Shown: positions 1 through 11,557, numbered from the stretch's first letter. The stretch is 64,000 nucleotides of DNA from Lathyrus oleraceus (GCF_024323335.1 NC_066583.1:371133952-371197951), one strand, 5' to 3'. Translations and numbers: made by a program. The notes: a model not told the origin generated them from the sequence alone.

Positions 1-253
1 ATTCCTGGTCCAACCAATTGAATTGGCCAGTTCGGTCCGATTTTTAAAACATTGCTCTAGAAGTTTATTATTTTGAAAATAACTTTGATAATTTCCTTCA
101 CAAGGTGAAGACTTCAAATTTTAGAGATAGTTAAAAACAATACACATAGTACAAATGTAAAAGTTATGCGTGACAATATGATACAAAGTATTGGATGAAA
201 AATTCTATTATGAGTACAAAGTCGTGTATTTAGCCTGTTGTAATAGTACAATG
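1..253. other. Flank left of the Ogre-like element
   Basis: AT-rich sequence with no coding signal that I can support. It ends in the first copy of the ATTAC target-site duplication (254-258) of the element that starts at 259. Confidence 0.4.
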
Positions 254-258
254 ATTAC

Positions 259-463
259 TGTAGCGGTAAATTCATGACCATCAAACTATGGATAAGTTTA
301 ACGTCAATAAAACCAGAGTCTCTGCGGTGCTTTTATTGTTTCCAAAGGAAAAGGGAAAAGTACGAACAAAACCCAATGATAAGAAGTTTTCAAATCAAAA
401 ACTAATAAAATGCCAGAGATCACAGGTAAAGGGGTTGGTTACACAAAGGGAGTGTGTCTTCCA
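259..463 (+). repeat. Remnant of Ogre-like 5' LTR
   Basis: Aligns by eye with 4267-4458, with scattered substitutions and small indels, from TGTAGCGG to the purine-rich stretch near ACACAAAGGGA. It then jumps abruptly to sequence next to the antisense ORF. The break marks one edge of a large deletion. Confidence 0.75.
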
Positions 464-476
464 ACTCCTCTACATC

Positions 477-1631
477 TTAGTTAGGAAGAGTTGATGGCTC
501 AGTCATAACCAAAGATATAGGTCTTTCCCAAGCGTACGATATCTTCAGCTCCAAATCTCTCTTCTTCACCCAAATAGTGTAAGCTTCCAAAGCTACACAG
601 TTGCATGGACCAAGCTCTGATCTTCCTTTCCTATGTACATTATGCCAAGCATGTATCATCCTTTGCTTCAAATGTTGGGGATGTTTACCCTCTTGATAAA
701 ATAAATCTTCTAACTGAGTGTTATTAGGTTTATCTCTCAAGGGGAACCCAAGTTGACGACGAGCTAAAGCAGGGTTATAGTTGATTCCTCCTTGTGTACC
801 AATGAGAGACACATTAGAGAATTCACCACAATTGTCAATAATGTCCAAGCTACTTAATGCAGAATCATACCAAACAATATCATCATTAGTGAGAGACATA
901 AGTCTCTGAAACCACCATAGACATTGCTTGTTCTCCAAAAAAGAAGGCGTCTGAGGCAAGTGCGAAATAAACCACTTGTATAGAAGAGGAACGCAATATA
1001 CAATAGTCCCACCACCTTTAGAATTCCTCAAATGCAAAGAGAAATACATGTCACCCAACAGAGTAGGAACAAGATTCCCAATCAAGAAGACTCTAATGGC
1101 GTTAACATCAACAAAATCGTCAATGTTAGGGAACAAATCTAAACCATAGATGAGCGATACAAAGATGGCTTCAAAAGCGTCCTTAATACCGGCTTGAGCA
1201 AAGACAATAGCTTTTCTAATGAGGAACTCAGAATTCAACCCAAGAATACCTCCTTTCTTCACCAAATGAGCCTCAATCTCAAATTTCTTTAGATGAAGAG
1301 CTTCAACTATAACATGAGATCTGGGAATCTCCTTCAATCCACTAAAAGGTACTTTGTCGGGTACGGGTATTCCTGAGAGATGGGAATACTCCTCTAACGT
1401 AGGTATAAGCTGATAATCGGGAAAAGTGAAGCACCGGTAGAGAGGATCATAGAATTGAACCAAAACACTTAGAAGTCCTTCAACCACATCAGCAGATAAT
1501 ACAGACAAAAGTTTTCCATGATGTTGCTTGAAGTCCAAGGGATCTAGTACAAAGGATGACAACTTCCTCAGCTCTTTCAAATCAGGACATCTGAAACCGT
1601 ACTTCTTAGTGTTCCTTCGTCCATAATCCAT
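477..1631 (-). CDS. Antisense extra ORF of Ogre-like element (PMD/DUF7745-like)
   Basis: An uninterrupted 384-codon frame on the strand opposite to the retrotransposon. It starts MDYGRRNTKKYGF and has no signal peptide or transmembrane segment that I can see. The text looks like the large plant family of transposon-associated proteins described as plant-mobile-domain or DUF7745-like: an N-terminal helical part with a YDPLYRCFTFPDYQL segment (about residues 61-75), a central hydrophobic region, a WWFQRLMSL segment near residue 240, and a C-terminal WHNVHRKGRSELGPC segment. Extra ORFs, including antisense ones placed between pol and the 3' LTR, are established for Tat/Ogre elements; their role is unknown. 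The frame stays open although gag-pol has been deleted, so it is either young or still constrained. The family assignment is from memory of the pattern, not a search. Confidence 0.65.
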   Translation of the reverse strand: MDYGRRNTKKYGFRCPDLKELRKLSSFVLDPLDFKQHHGKLLSVLSADVVEGLLSVLVQFYDPLYRCFTFPDYQLIPTLEEYSHLSGIPVPDKVPFSGLKEIPRSHVIVEALHLKKFEIEAHLVKKGGILGLNSEFLIRKAIVFAQAGIKDAFEAIFVSLIYGLDLFPNIDDFVDVNAIRVFLIGNLVPTLLGDMYFSLHLRNSKGGGTIVYCVPLLYKWFISHLPQTPSFLENKQCLWWFQRLMSLTNDDIVWYDSALSSLDIIDNCGEFSNVSLIGTQGGINYNPALARRQLGFPLRDKPNNTQLEDLFYQEGKHPQHLKQRMIHAWHNVHRKGRSELGPCNCVALEAYTIWVKKRDLELKISYAWERPISLVMTEPSTLPN

Positions 1632-2103
1632 GGTCTGAAAATATTTGCAAATGAGACCTTAGTTTCCTTGAAATTTATTTTTCTATGATGAATGCTATGA
1701 TGCGCATGTATGCATGAATGCAACAATCACAAACAAGGGATCACACACAAGGTAAACACAAACAAAGGTCAAGGGATAGATCAAGTTATCATCAAGATCA
1801 ATCATCCATTTTGGTGGATTATGATTTTCACCTTATCAACACCCAAGTTCCATTGATATTGATGAGAGTTGATCGAATCAACTGATAGTCAAATGGTTTG
1901 TTGTGAGTCACGAGCATGGAATCAGGTTAAGAACCATCTCAAAGGAGTGTACTAAGGATAAAAATATGTAGATCATGTTCTAAAAAGTTCCCAGAGTCTT
2001 GATCTCATCTATCAGATATTACAAGTTAGGATGACTGACTCATCAACCTATAATATTCTCAAGAGAAACTCGTCTGAGTATAGTATCGTGTAACAACTGT
2101 TAT
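1632..2103. other. Internal non-coding spacer of the Ogre-like element
   Basis: Upstream side of the antisense ORF and left edge of the tandem array. No ORF is supported. A promoter for the antisense ORF would have to lie here, but I see no decisive TATA box. Confidence 0.4.
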
Positions 2104-4266
2104 CAGGTCTACACATAAACAGTCTCTGCACTACGTCCTAAATAGGCCAAGTTGGGTTAAATGTTCTACGATCCTCAGCTTCTCGGACCCCAAATTAGAG
2201 AAAGTAATGCCTATCCACAAATAACTTGTGTGAGATTAGTAACTCCAAAGGGTGTCCACTAAGTAGATGGGTCTCAAGCCAACTTGTTAAGGACTACTCC
2301 ACACAAGTTAAACATGACTATACCATCCTCCTATCTTAATTGTACTCAAGTTCGGGTTAAAACTGATCTCACCACACAGAGATCACCAAGCACAACAAAC
2401 AGATTATATCATAAAAAAAATATACAAATATATACACATAAAAAAAGTAGGCTAAACCCACTGAGGACTACTCCCCAACATAGCCACCACTTAATTTCTG
2501 TAGCGGAAAATTATGACCATCAAACTATGGATAAGTTTGATGGTCAGGTCTACACATAAACAGTCTCTGCACTACGTCCTAAATAGGCCAAGTTGGGTTA
2601 AATGTTCTACGATCCTCAGCTTCTCGGACCCCAAATTAGAGAAAGTAATGCCTATCCACAAATAACTTGTGTGAGATTAGTAACTCCAAAAGGGTGTCCA
2701 CTAAGTAGATGGGTCTCAAGCCAACTTGTTAAGGACTACTCCACACAAGTTAAACATGACTATACCATCCTCCTATCTTAATTGTACTCAAGTTCGGGTT
2801 AAAACTGATCTCACCACACAGAGATCACCAAGCACAACAAACAGATTATATCATAAAAAAAATATACAAATATATACACATAAAAAAAGTAGGCTAAACC
2901 CACTGAGGACTACTCCCCAACATAGCCACCACTTAATTTCTGTAGCGGAAAATTATGACCATCAAACTATGGATAAGTTTGATGGTCAGGTCTACACATA
3001 AACAGTCTCTGCACTACGTCCTAAATAGGCCAAGTTGGGTTAAATGTTCTACGATCCTCAGCTTCTCGGACCCCAAATTAGAGAAAGTAATGCCTATCCA
3101 CAAATAACTTGTGTGAGATTAGTAACTCCAAAAGGGTGTCCACTAAGTAGATGGGTCTCAAGCCAACTTGTTAAGGACTACTCCACACAAGTTAAACATG
3201 ACTATACCATCCTCCTATCTTAATTGTACTCAAGTTCGGGTTAAAACTGATCTCACCACACAGAGATCACCAAGCACAACAAACAGATTATATCATAAAA
3301 AAAATATACAAATATATACACATAAAAAAAGTAGGCTAAACCCACTGAGGACTACTCCCCAACATAGCCACCACTTAATTTCTGTAGCGGAAAATTATGA
3401 CCATCAAACTATGGATAAGTTTGATGGTCAGGTCTACACATAAACAGTCTCTGCACTACGTCCTAAATAGGCCAAGTTGGGTTAAATGTTCTACGATCCT
3501 CAGCTTCTCGGACCCCAAATTAGAGAAAGTAATGCCTATCCACAAATAACTTGTGTGAGATTAGTAATTCCAAAAGGGTGTCCACTAAGTAGATGGGTCT
3601 CAAGCCAACTTGTTAAGGACTACTCCACACAAGTTAAACATGACTATACCATCCTCCTATCTTAATTGTACTCAAGTTCGGGTTAAAACTAATCTCACCA
3701 CACAGAGATCACCAAGCACAACAAACAGATTATATCATAAAAAAAATATACAAATATATACACATAAAAAAAGTAGGCTAAACCCACTGAGGACTACTCC
3801 CCAACATAGCCACCACTTAATTTCTGTAGCGGAAAATTATGACCATCAAACTATGGATAAGTTTGATGGTCAGGTCTACACATAAACAGTCTCTGCACTA
3901 CGTCCTAAATAGGCCAAGTTGGGTTAAATGTTCTACGATCCTCAGCTTCTCGGACCCCAAATTAGAGAAAGTAATGCCTATCCACAAATAACTTGTGTGA
4001 GATTAGTAACTCCAAAAGGGTGTCCACTAAGTAGATGGGTCTCAAGCCAACTTGTTAAGGACTACTCCACACAAGTTAAACATGACTATACCATCCTCCT
4101 ATCTTAATTGTACTCAAGTTCGGGTTAAAACTGATCTCACCACACAGAGATCACCAAGCACAACAAACAGATTATATCATAAAAAAAATATACAAATATA
4201 TACACATAAAAAAAGTAGGCTAAACCCACTGAGGACTACTCCCCAACATAGCCACCACTTAATTTC
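2104..4266 (+). repeat. Five-unit 442-bp tandem array reaching the LTR start
   Basis: Units start at about 2104, 2545, 2987, 3429 and 3871. The spacing is 441, 442, 442 and 442 bp, and the units are almost identical. Each of the first four ends with the first ~40 bases of the LTR (from TGTAGCGG) followed by a few extra bases; the fifth runs into the real 3' LTR at 4267. So the unit spans the internal/LTR boundary. Each junction (2515-2545, 2957-2987, 3399-3429, 3841-3871) is a perfect 12-bp inverted repeat around a 7-nt loop. The 91-codon frame found in each unit has no recognisable protein character and is probably incidental. Satellite-like arrays in the 3' untranslated region of Ogre elements are known; the junction structure is what stands out here. 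Confidence 0.9.
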
Positions 4267-4564
4267 TGTAGCGGAAAATTATGACCATCAAACTATGGAT
4301 AAGTTTAACGTCAATAAAACCAAAGTCTCCATCGCGATTTTATTGTTTCCAAAGGAAAATGGAAAAGTATGAACAAAACCCAATGATAAGAAGTTTTCAA
4401 ATCAAAAACTAATAAAATGCCAGAGATAACAGGTAAGGGGGTTAGTTACACAGAGGGAAAATGTTAGCACCCAAAGTGTCATAGGTACTCCTAGGGAGCC
4501 TTTTTTTATGTGTGCATGTGTTTTTGGTATAAATGATGTTTGAGAAAAAATAGTGCGTGTGTGT

Positions 4565-4580
4565 GGGGGGGGGGGGGGGG
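4565..4580 (+). repeat. G16 homopolymer in Ogre LTR
   Basis: Sixteen consecutive G after a GT-rich stretch. Homopolymers of this length are prone to assembly and length error. Confidence 0.9.
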
Positions 4581-6821
4581 TGAGAAAAGAATTCATTGAT
4601 TATATTTTTGTGTTTGACAAGACCTTCGATCTTATGCCTACGTACCAACATAAAAATGAGGGATCAAAACCTCGTAGTTCATGGTAAAATTTCAAATAAG
4701 TTGGTGAGTTGCTTTTAACAAAAGGTTAATTAGAAGGGGCAAAGGGACAAAAGTTTGAATGAAGTTGTTAGTTCTTTTTATCTTTTGAAATTGTAAGTCA
4801 ATATGATTAAGTTTATTTACAAATTTGATTTAAGAAAAGAGTTTGAAAATTCAATGGCATAAGGCCAAAGTTTCTAATTATTAAAACAAAGTCTAAGTTT
4901 GAAATCACAAGCAAAGAAAGTTTTTGAATAGAGGGAGAGATTTTGAAATTTAAGAAGTGGGAGGAGATGAAGAGGTTATCCTAAGCATAAATTTAAAAGT
5001 TAAGAGTTGAAAAGATCTTACCAATGGGATGCAATCCAACAGACAAGAATGTCATATAGAAACTCGTTTTCCTTTGTACTTTTATCAAGCAATAATCAAT
5101 AAGCAATGAGCAATATCCAGACAGCATGAAGATCAAGGTATCAAATAAAGATAACCACATCCAAGCAAACACTTGCAATAGCTAGCAGTCTTCATTATAT
5201 TCTCATGTATCAAATGAAATATTCCTTGATCAACTCAGAGCAAAGTATCAAACATAATATCAAAATAATAATTAAGAACAAAGACAGAATAGCAGATGAT
5301 CTCAAGAAATTCTCAAGCGCTTGTATCAGATGAAGGCCCAATCTCAAAATGTTGGCATTGGCCATGTCCTTTTTGCACAGGGAATGTTGCCTAATCCTAA
5401 GTCCAAAAGTTCAGATCAAGATCAACAGTCCTCCAGATGTTTTTTAGGGTTTTTATTTTTATTAAGTATTTTAAGGTCTTTAGACCATAAACAAAAACCA
5501 AAACACACAAACAAAATATATACAATCACAAGATATGGCTCAAATGAGCAAAGTGAAAATGACATAAACATAAACAAGTTATATGAAATGTAAATGGCAA
5601 TGAATGATAAATAACTAATATTTAAATTGCATAAAGTAAATAACTTGAAAGTAAAGCAATATTAACAAGAGTTAGTCAAATGTTAGTCAAAAGTAAGTCA
5701 AGTGTTAGTGGTGATTTTTAATTGATTAAGTCATTCTTTGGAGAACACTCAACCATTCATTCACAAGTATGAATCCTTAAACCAAGACATCTTCCATGAG
5801 AAGGGCTCCAACTTGGATAATTCAACAAGTATGCCACTAGCTCCCATGAAAGGAAAAAAGGTCAAGTCTACACACAATGCAATGAAGAATGAGAGACTTA
5901 CAATCTCACTTACTAGAATGTTATGCCTTGAGGGTCAAATTTAGCTCTATGTTAAGCAATCGTAATTGGACTTATGTAGAAGTCACAAATATCTGAGGTC
6001 AGGCAATAAAAATGTAGGTGTTAATGCATGTTAGAGATTTGGTATGAAGAACCAAACTCCTAAAACATACCACACACTAAAAGAAAAGATCAAGAGGGAG
6101 GGACTTATCTCAGTCATACTTGTATTGATTCATCTGACACAAGGTCATTGATGAATCAATTAGCCTTTAGACCTTAGAGATTTCATTGGTCAAATGAGGG
6201 AATGAGGAAGAATATGGATGAAGAGGGAGGGGAAGATAGAAATACAAATAAATTATGAGAGGAATTTCATCAAATCAAAACCATCCATTCATTTTGGGAG
6301 ATGAAATGTACATTTCATCAATCCCCTAAATCCAATGATTTTGATCCAACAAAAGTCAAATCAACCTTGACCAAGGCCCAAACAGAAAGTCAAACATCAC
6401 AAGACCATAAAAATGGCTCAATAATATTTTTAAACATTTAATCAATTAAAAATCAATTTAAAAAATGAATTAAAATGCATTTTAATTTGGTCAAAACCTA
6501 AAATCCCTTAAAAACACCAAATCAATGCCCAAGGGATTTATCCTAGGTCAAACAAGGTCAAAGGACCTTAGACAAAAAAATTCATGATTTTTAAAAAGTC
6601 AGAAGTATTTTTGAACAATTAAAAATATGCATAAAAACATTTAATTCATGAAAAATACCAAAATTAATCCAAAAAATAATTTTAATTCAGAATATGGAAG
6701 AGAAAAATATTTAAAGATTTTTGGTGAAAGTCCCATATTTTTTTGGATTAAAAATGAAATTTCTATGAATTAAATAAAATAAGTGGATTAAATGGAAATT
6801 CATAAAATACAAAAAAACAAG

Positions 6822-6867
6822 GGCCATCAGATCTCCCCCATTAGTTGAGGTGGCAGATCTGATGGCC
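6822..6867 (+). other. Hairpin in Ogre LTR, 13-bp perfect stem
   Basis: The left arm GGCCATCAGATCT (6822-6834) pairs perfectly with the right arm AGATCTGATGGCC (6855-6867) across a 20-nt loop. The counterpart in the other LTR (52685-52723) has different arms that still pair. Confidence 0.85.
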
Positions 6868-9075
6868 AAGCGTGCTCGTTCCATGGTGAACCTTAGTCAA
6901 TGCATCACACGCGTGGTAATCAGAACCAAGGGCCAAGATTAAAACATTTCAAATGGATCAAAAGGTTGAGAGAGTGTCAACACACCACCGGAGCCCTAGC
7001 TCCGGTCTTATTCTTCGGTGGACCTCACCAGACTGGTCTACCACAAACCTTCACCAAAATGAAAAATAAGGACATGGTTTTAAAGAAAAAATGCTCAGGA
7101 GCTCGAATCTGGCCTCAATTTTCTCCAATTCCAAGTATATTGAAAGATACAAAGATTTGAATTTTGAGGATCATGAACTGAGTTACTTCGATTTGACCTC
7201 AAAGCAACTCAATCTTGTTTCCTACATTGGAAGGACTTCAGCCAACCAAAAATCAAAGAGAATGGTGAAGAATTGAGAGAGAAAGTTTCTGAAAAATCAC
7301 CTTCGAGTAGCTTCACAACTCTTGCTTGATCTTGCTTCCAATTAGCCTTGGCTCGACTCCAAAAGCTTGCAGGAAGTGAAATGGATCAAAAAAAGGCTTG
7401 GATTCTTGGAGTTTCAATCTCAAAATAGAAGGAGATTTGAAACTCGATTTCAAGTGAAATCTTCAAGTTTATCCTTTAAGGAAGGTTAGGGAGGAAATGG
7501 TTCAAAGCTTGGGCAAGCAGGGATCCCCTTTCTGATCACAATGGCCATGTATTTATATTGTATCAAGTTGCTTTTCACACACTTTAAAAATGTGCCAATT
7601 TTAGCAACTTTGGTGCATGGATACATGGGCAATGATTTGGGCCAAATTCATGATGTGATCACATTCCAATTCATGCACAATGGATCCTGCAACATTAACA
7701 TGTAAGCATGCAAAAGGAAATGGACAATTGAATTCAAATCTTGCCAAAACAAACCTACAAAAGGAACCATGCGCAAGTCCCTCAATATTGGTCCAAATGA
7801 GGTGATCTTGGACTTTTTAGAAAGGTGAGATCAAGGGTAACATCTTTCATGTTTAACACTTTTCCATTTGAAGCTTGTATCATGACTAATTTTGAGGTGG
7901 AAGTTTGGAAAATCAAACATAATTGAAATTTTCTAAGTACCAAGTCAAATGTTCACTTCTTCCATCTTGAATAACTTTTTCTATGAGCTTCAAATGGAAA
8001 ATATTCCTTCATAAAGGTCGTATCTATTTCAAACCTATTCAATTTGGTCACAGATTTGACCATATTTGGATTTGGCATGAAGGAGTTATGCATTTTAGAA
8101 GTTGAGGTAAATTACTTGTTCAATGGTAATGACCCAAAATGACCTATAATATTTCCTCTTGGCACATGCCCTTACAAGTTGAATTTAAAGTTTCTCAAAG
8201 AATAAAAGTTGGAAAATACATCCTGAATTTTATCATGAAACTTGGATGGCCTTCATCTCATAAAAATTGAGCAAGTTATGGTCCTTGAAGTTGACCTCCT
8301 AACTAGGGCACAAACAAAATGACCTATAATCGTTCACCATAAAAAATGATTTTCCAAACAAAACTAGATCTTGACCTCAACATAAAAGTTGTTTGGAATT
8401 TCATAAGGAGTAACGTTTCTATTGGAATCATTTTCATATGACAAAAATTGTAGGAGATAGGGTCTAGGGAACCCCAGTTTTGAACAGTTGACTTTCTCTA
8501 GTCAACCACCATGGACCAACTTGCAAACTTGAAGTTCTCTTGATATTTTGGACTCATGGTGGATAATATATGCTTTAGAGGAAGTAAAATGAATTATCCC
8601 TTGATATCTTTGACAAATTTTTGAAGAAACTTGTCGAGGAAGTCACACAAGATACCCAAGTGAATTAGGGCTTCCAAGGAAGACAAGCTTCAAACTCTTG
8701 ATGATTTCTTGATCAAAACAATAAATGAAGATCATGGGGATCCATATATGATGTCTAGAACCAATGTGAATCATATTTTGATTGATCTCCTTGCATTGAG
8801 AGTCTCAAACCCTAGTTGTGGGCTTGATGAGGCATTGGTGGATGCACACACTACCTACAAAAGAAGTAAAGCTATACATAGACATATTTTTGGTATTTTG
8901 GTTAGTAAGTAATAAAAATCAAAGTATGATACAATAAAATGTGCTTAGTGATCTCTCTCAATGCAAACCCACTGAATGAGGGGTAAGGAGAATGCCAATG
9001 TGTGATCCCAAAGCCAGTGCAAATGATGAGATAGCATGAGGGATCTTAGGGTCAAAATTGGGGTCTTACAATTAC

Positions 9076-9500
9076 AACTACTCCTTTACCAATGTTTCTC
9101 TCAAACAACCATAAACTATATATAAATCATTGCACTACACTGAACAATATTTTGAATAGAACAATACCTTCAGAAAAAAAAAATAACTTTCAAGAACTAA
9201 TTTTAGAGGAGAAACTATACAAAGAAAAAAACAACTCAATCAAGTGACTCCTTTTTATACACTTTATGTTGAGAGATTAAACATTTTTATTTGTGCTTAA
9301 CTTTATTTACATTTTCTGTTGAGTGATATTTGTAAGCACAACACAATTATCTATTATTTGAGCGTATTTTCTCAATTATTTAGTCGAAAATAAATTTGGT
9401 GGTGTAAAAAACAAATTGATTATGTATTAAAACACGTTTTTAAGGGAAGATTTTTGAGATAGTTTGAGATAAAATGTTGAATAAGGTATGAGAATTTGAT

Positions 9501-9501
<1 letters not shown>
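9076..9501. other. Host or old intergenic DNA between elements
   Basis: AT-rich, with no gene or repeat that I recognise. It leads into the microsatellite target. Confidence 0.4.
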
Positions 9502-9553
<52 letters not shown>

Positions 9554-9565
9554 GCGCGCGCGCAC
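9502..9565 (+). repeat. (CT)n(CA)n(CG)n compound microsatellite, left part
   Basis: CT repeats pass into CA repeats, then CG repeats, ending CGCAC. This is the target of the chromovirus insertion; its right-hand pieces are at 18079-18101 and 25367-25381. Confidence 0.9.
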
Positions 9566-11553
9566 TGTAACACCCCGATAAAATATGATAATTATTTAAA
9601 TTAAGTTAATAGTATATTTATTAATTTAATTAAATAATTGGATTATTATTGGAATATTATTTGGAATTATTATTATTGGAATAATAAAGTTGGAATATAT
9701 ATAAAGAGTTCCATTTGGTAAAAACGGTTTTTTCACGTGAAAACCAGAGAAGCGACAGAAAGTGAGAAAAGGGCAAGGAGGAAGAGCAAGAGAACGAGGG
9801 TTGAAGAAGGGAAAAGCTTGAAGTTAAAGGATTTGCCGGATTAACTCAGGTAAGGGGGGTTTATCGTCGTTTAATGGGTATTATGGATTAACATGTGATG
9901 GGTAGTAATAAGCCATTGATTGACTCTAATTAGATTTTGAGAAATGCCTTGAATTGTGATGAATGAATTACGTTAAAAACCGTGAATGAATCTATATTTG
10001 GATGAGTTGTGATTTTCTGGACGTGTAGCCGTTTACGGAATCGAAATCGGAGGTCCGGAAGTCCTCCGACGGCGAAAAATGCGGGTAATTCTGCATTCTG
10101 TTCGTGTTAGCGCAGGAACAGCTTTCTGTCTTGCGTTAATCGGTTAACCCAGGGTGTTAACCGGTTAACACTGTTATGATAATTAAAAGAATTAATTTCT
10201 GTTCTGCGTTAACCGGTTAACCCAGGGTGTTAACCGGTTAACACTGTTATGAATTATGAGAAATTGCTGTCTGTCTTGCGTTAACCGGTTAACCCAGGGT
10301 GTTAACCGGTTAACACTGTTGAAATGTGCCAGGAAGCGTGTTCTGTGTTGCGTTAACCGGTTAACCCAGGGCGTTAACCGGTTAACACTGTTGGAAAAGT
10401 GAAAATTTGATATTCAAATATTGTGTACATATTTGACGTTTGGCCTATATTGGTGTATGATATAGTAGGGATCATTTCCCGTTGTTTTGAGCAGTATAGG
10501 TATTAGTAGAGTGTGCTAATACTGTGATTTATTATTTGGCATGATATGAATATGATTATGTGATAAATATGCTGATAATGTATGATGGTATGCATAATGC
10601 CGTGAATATATCTATTATGTATGCAATTATGGATGGACTGTTTATGGCTTAGAGTGTGAGCATATGTCCATTGTGGATTGTTGTTGATGGTTGCATGCTA
10701 GGTGATTTAGCGTGCATAGTATGGCCTTTATGGTGGTAGCTAATTCCCATGGTGAGGAATTAGTGAGTGAATTATTGTGGATTGTTGTTGATGTTTGCAT
10801 GCTAGGTGATTTAGCGTGCATAGCATAGCCCTTGGGGTGGTAGCTAATTCCCATGGTGAGGAATTAGTGAGTGAGTCACTAGGTCTCAAATGAGTGGGAC
10901 TAGTGAGCTTGGTAGCCGTATCTGGATTTGATCGGTGAGGTTGAAGGATGTGTTCACGAATAGTCGGTACCGCATGCATGGAGTCTCATTGCATAATATA
11001 TGTATGACGTATAATATGAATGGATGTATTCCAATATTATACGTGTGTTTTGTGTTGTGTTGTGTTGAGTATGATTATGAGTTGATGTTGCCGTTGCTGA
11101 ATGTGTGATATGATTAGGGTGATGAAATGTGTTAATTTACTTAGCATTACATGATATTTTATAATGCTCATTATATCGATTGAGGAACTCACCCTTACAA
11201 CTATGTTTCAGGTGACGAGCAGTGATTGAGTAGAAGCTAGTGCTTGGAGTCTAGTGTAGTTCCTTAGTGGGTCATGCTCTGGTAGATGTAACATCGGGAC
11301 GGGATGTTTTACTTTGTTTTCATTTTGGTTGTTGAACAACTTTACATGTAATGTGTTACATGGTTTGCATGATTGATTAGATCTCTATCCGCTGCGAATT
11401 ATGCAATGTTTTAATTTGATTAATAAATGAGCATGACAAGTTATTATGTTGAATGGTGTGAAGTGTCAAGTGTGACACCCTTAAATTGCATATCTACTCT
11501 GATTTATATTTTGTGTTTAATTAATTATTGGGGTATTTTAGAAGGGTGTTACA
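9566..11553 (+). repeat. 5' LTR of chromovirus
   Basis: Starts TGTAACACCCC and ends GGGTGTTACA, with imperfect inverted ends. It contains the GTTAACCGGTTAAC palindrome array (10135-10386) and two tandem copies of a ~110-bp segment around 10660-10870 with the word TAATTCCCATGGTGAGGAA. Confidence 0.93.
10135..10386 (+). repeat. Array of paired GTTAACCGGTTAAC palindromes
   Basis: Four modules start at 10135, 10208, 10280 and 10352 (spacing 73, 72, 72). Each is a perfect or near-perfect 14-bp palindrome, a 7-bp linker (CCAGGGT or CCAGGGC), a second palindrome, then ACTGTT. The sequence between modules is different each time although the period is constant. The same array is in the 3' LTR at 16660-16911. 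Confidence 0.92.
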
Positions 11554-11557
11554 TTAG

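Larger units (their letters stand above)
259..9070 (+). mobile_element. Ogre/Tat-like LTR retrotransposon, internally deleted
   Basis: The outer ends are TG (259) and CA (9070). Both are flanked by ATTAC (254-258 and 9071-9075), the 5-bp duplication expected from integrase. The first ~205 bp (259 to ~463) are homologous to the start of a full LTR at 4267-9070. Homology begins exactly at TGTAGCGG and breaks off at about 463, so most of the 5' LTR, the primer-binding site and all of gag-pol are missing. What remains inside is an antisense ORF, a spacer and a 442-bp tandem array. The very long LTR and the antisense extra ORF between pol and the 3' LTR fit the Ogre/Tat branch of Ty3/gypsy. The lineage call is inference, because no polymerase domain is left to classify. 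Confidence 0.75.
4267..9070 (+). repeat. Full-length 3' LTR of Ogre-like element (4804 bp)
   Basis: Starts TGTAGCGG, ends GGGGTCTTACA and is followed by TSD copy ATTAC. It is non-coding, very AT-rich in the middle, and has no purine tract immediately upstream. It contains a 16-G run at 4565-4580 and a perfect 13-bp stem hairpin at 6822-6867. The minus-strand LTR at 50578-64000 is a diverged relative: for example 5738-6000 matches the reverse complement of about 53645-53910. Short frames inside (such as 8709-8912) are not supported as genes. Confidence 0.8.

Noticed and set aside
2284..4372. Five similar short frames (91-106 codons) in the tandem array
   Set aside because: They repeat because the DNA repeats; composition is not protein-like, and in the last unit the frame runs through the LTR start.
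8709..8912. 67-codon frame near the end of the Ogre LTR
   Set aside because: Isolated, no recognisable domain, lies in LTR DNA.
4461..9070. LTR start at TGTTAGCACCC (4461) instead of 4267
   Set aside because: The upstream GGTAAGGGGG looked like a polypurine tract, but the 5' remnant is homologous from 259/4267 onward and the ATTAC duplication fits the 259 start.
10135..10386. Regularly spaced palindromes with unlike spacers, superficially like a CRISPR array
   Set aside because: They lie in a eukaryotic LTR and recur in the second LTR of the same element; repeats are 14 bp in pairs, and no cas genes are present.
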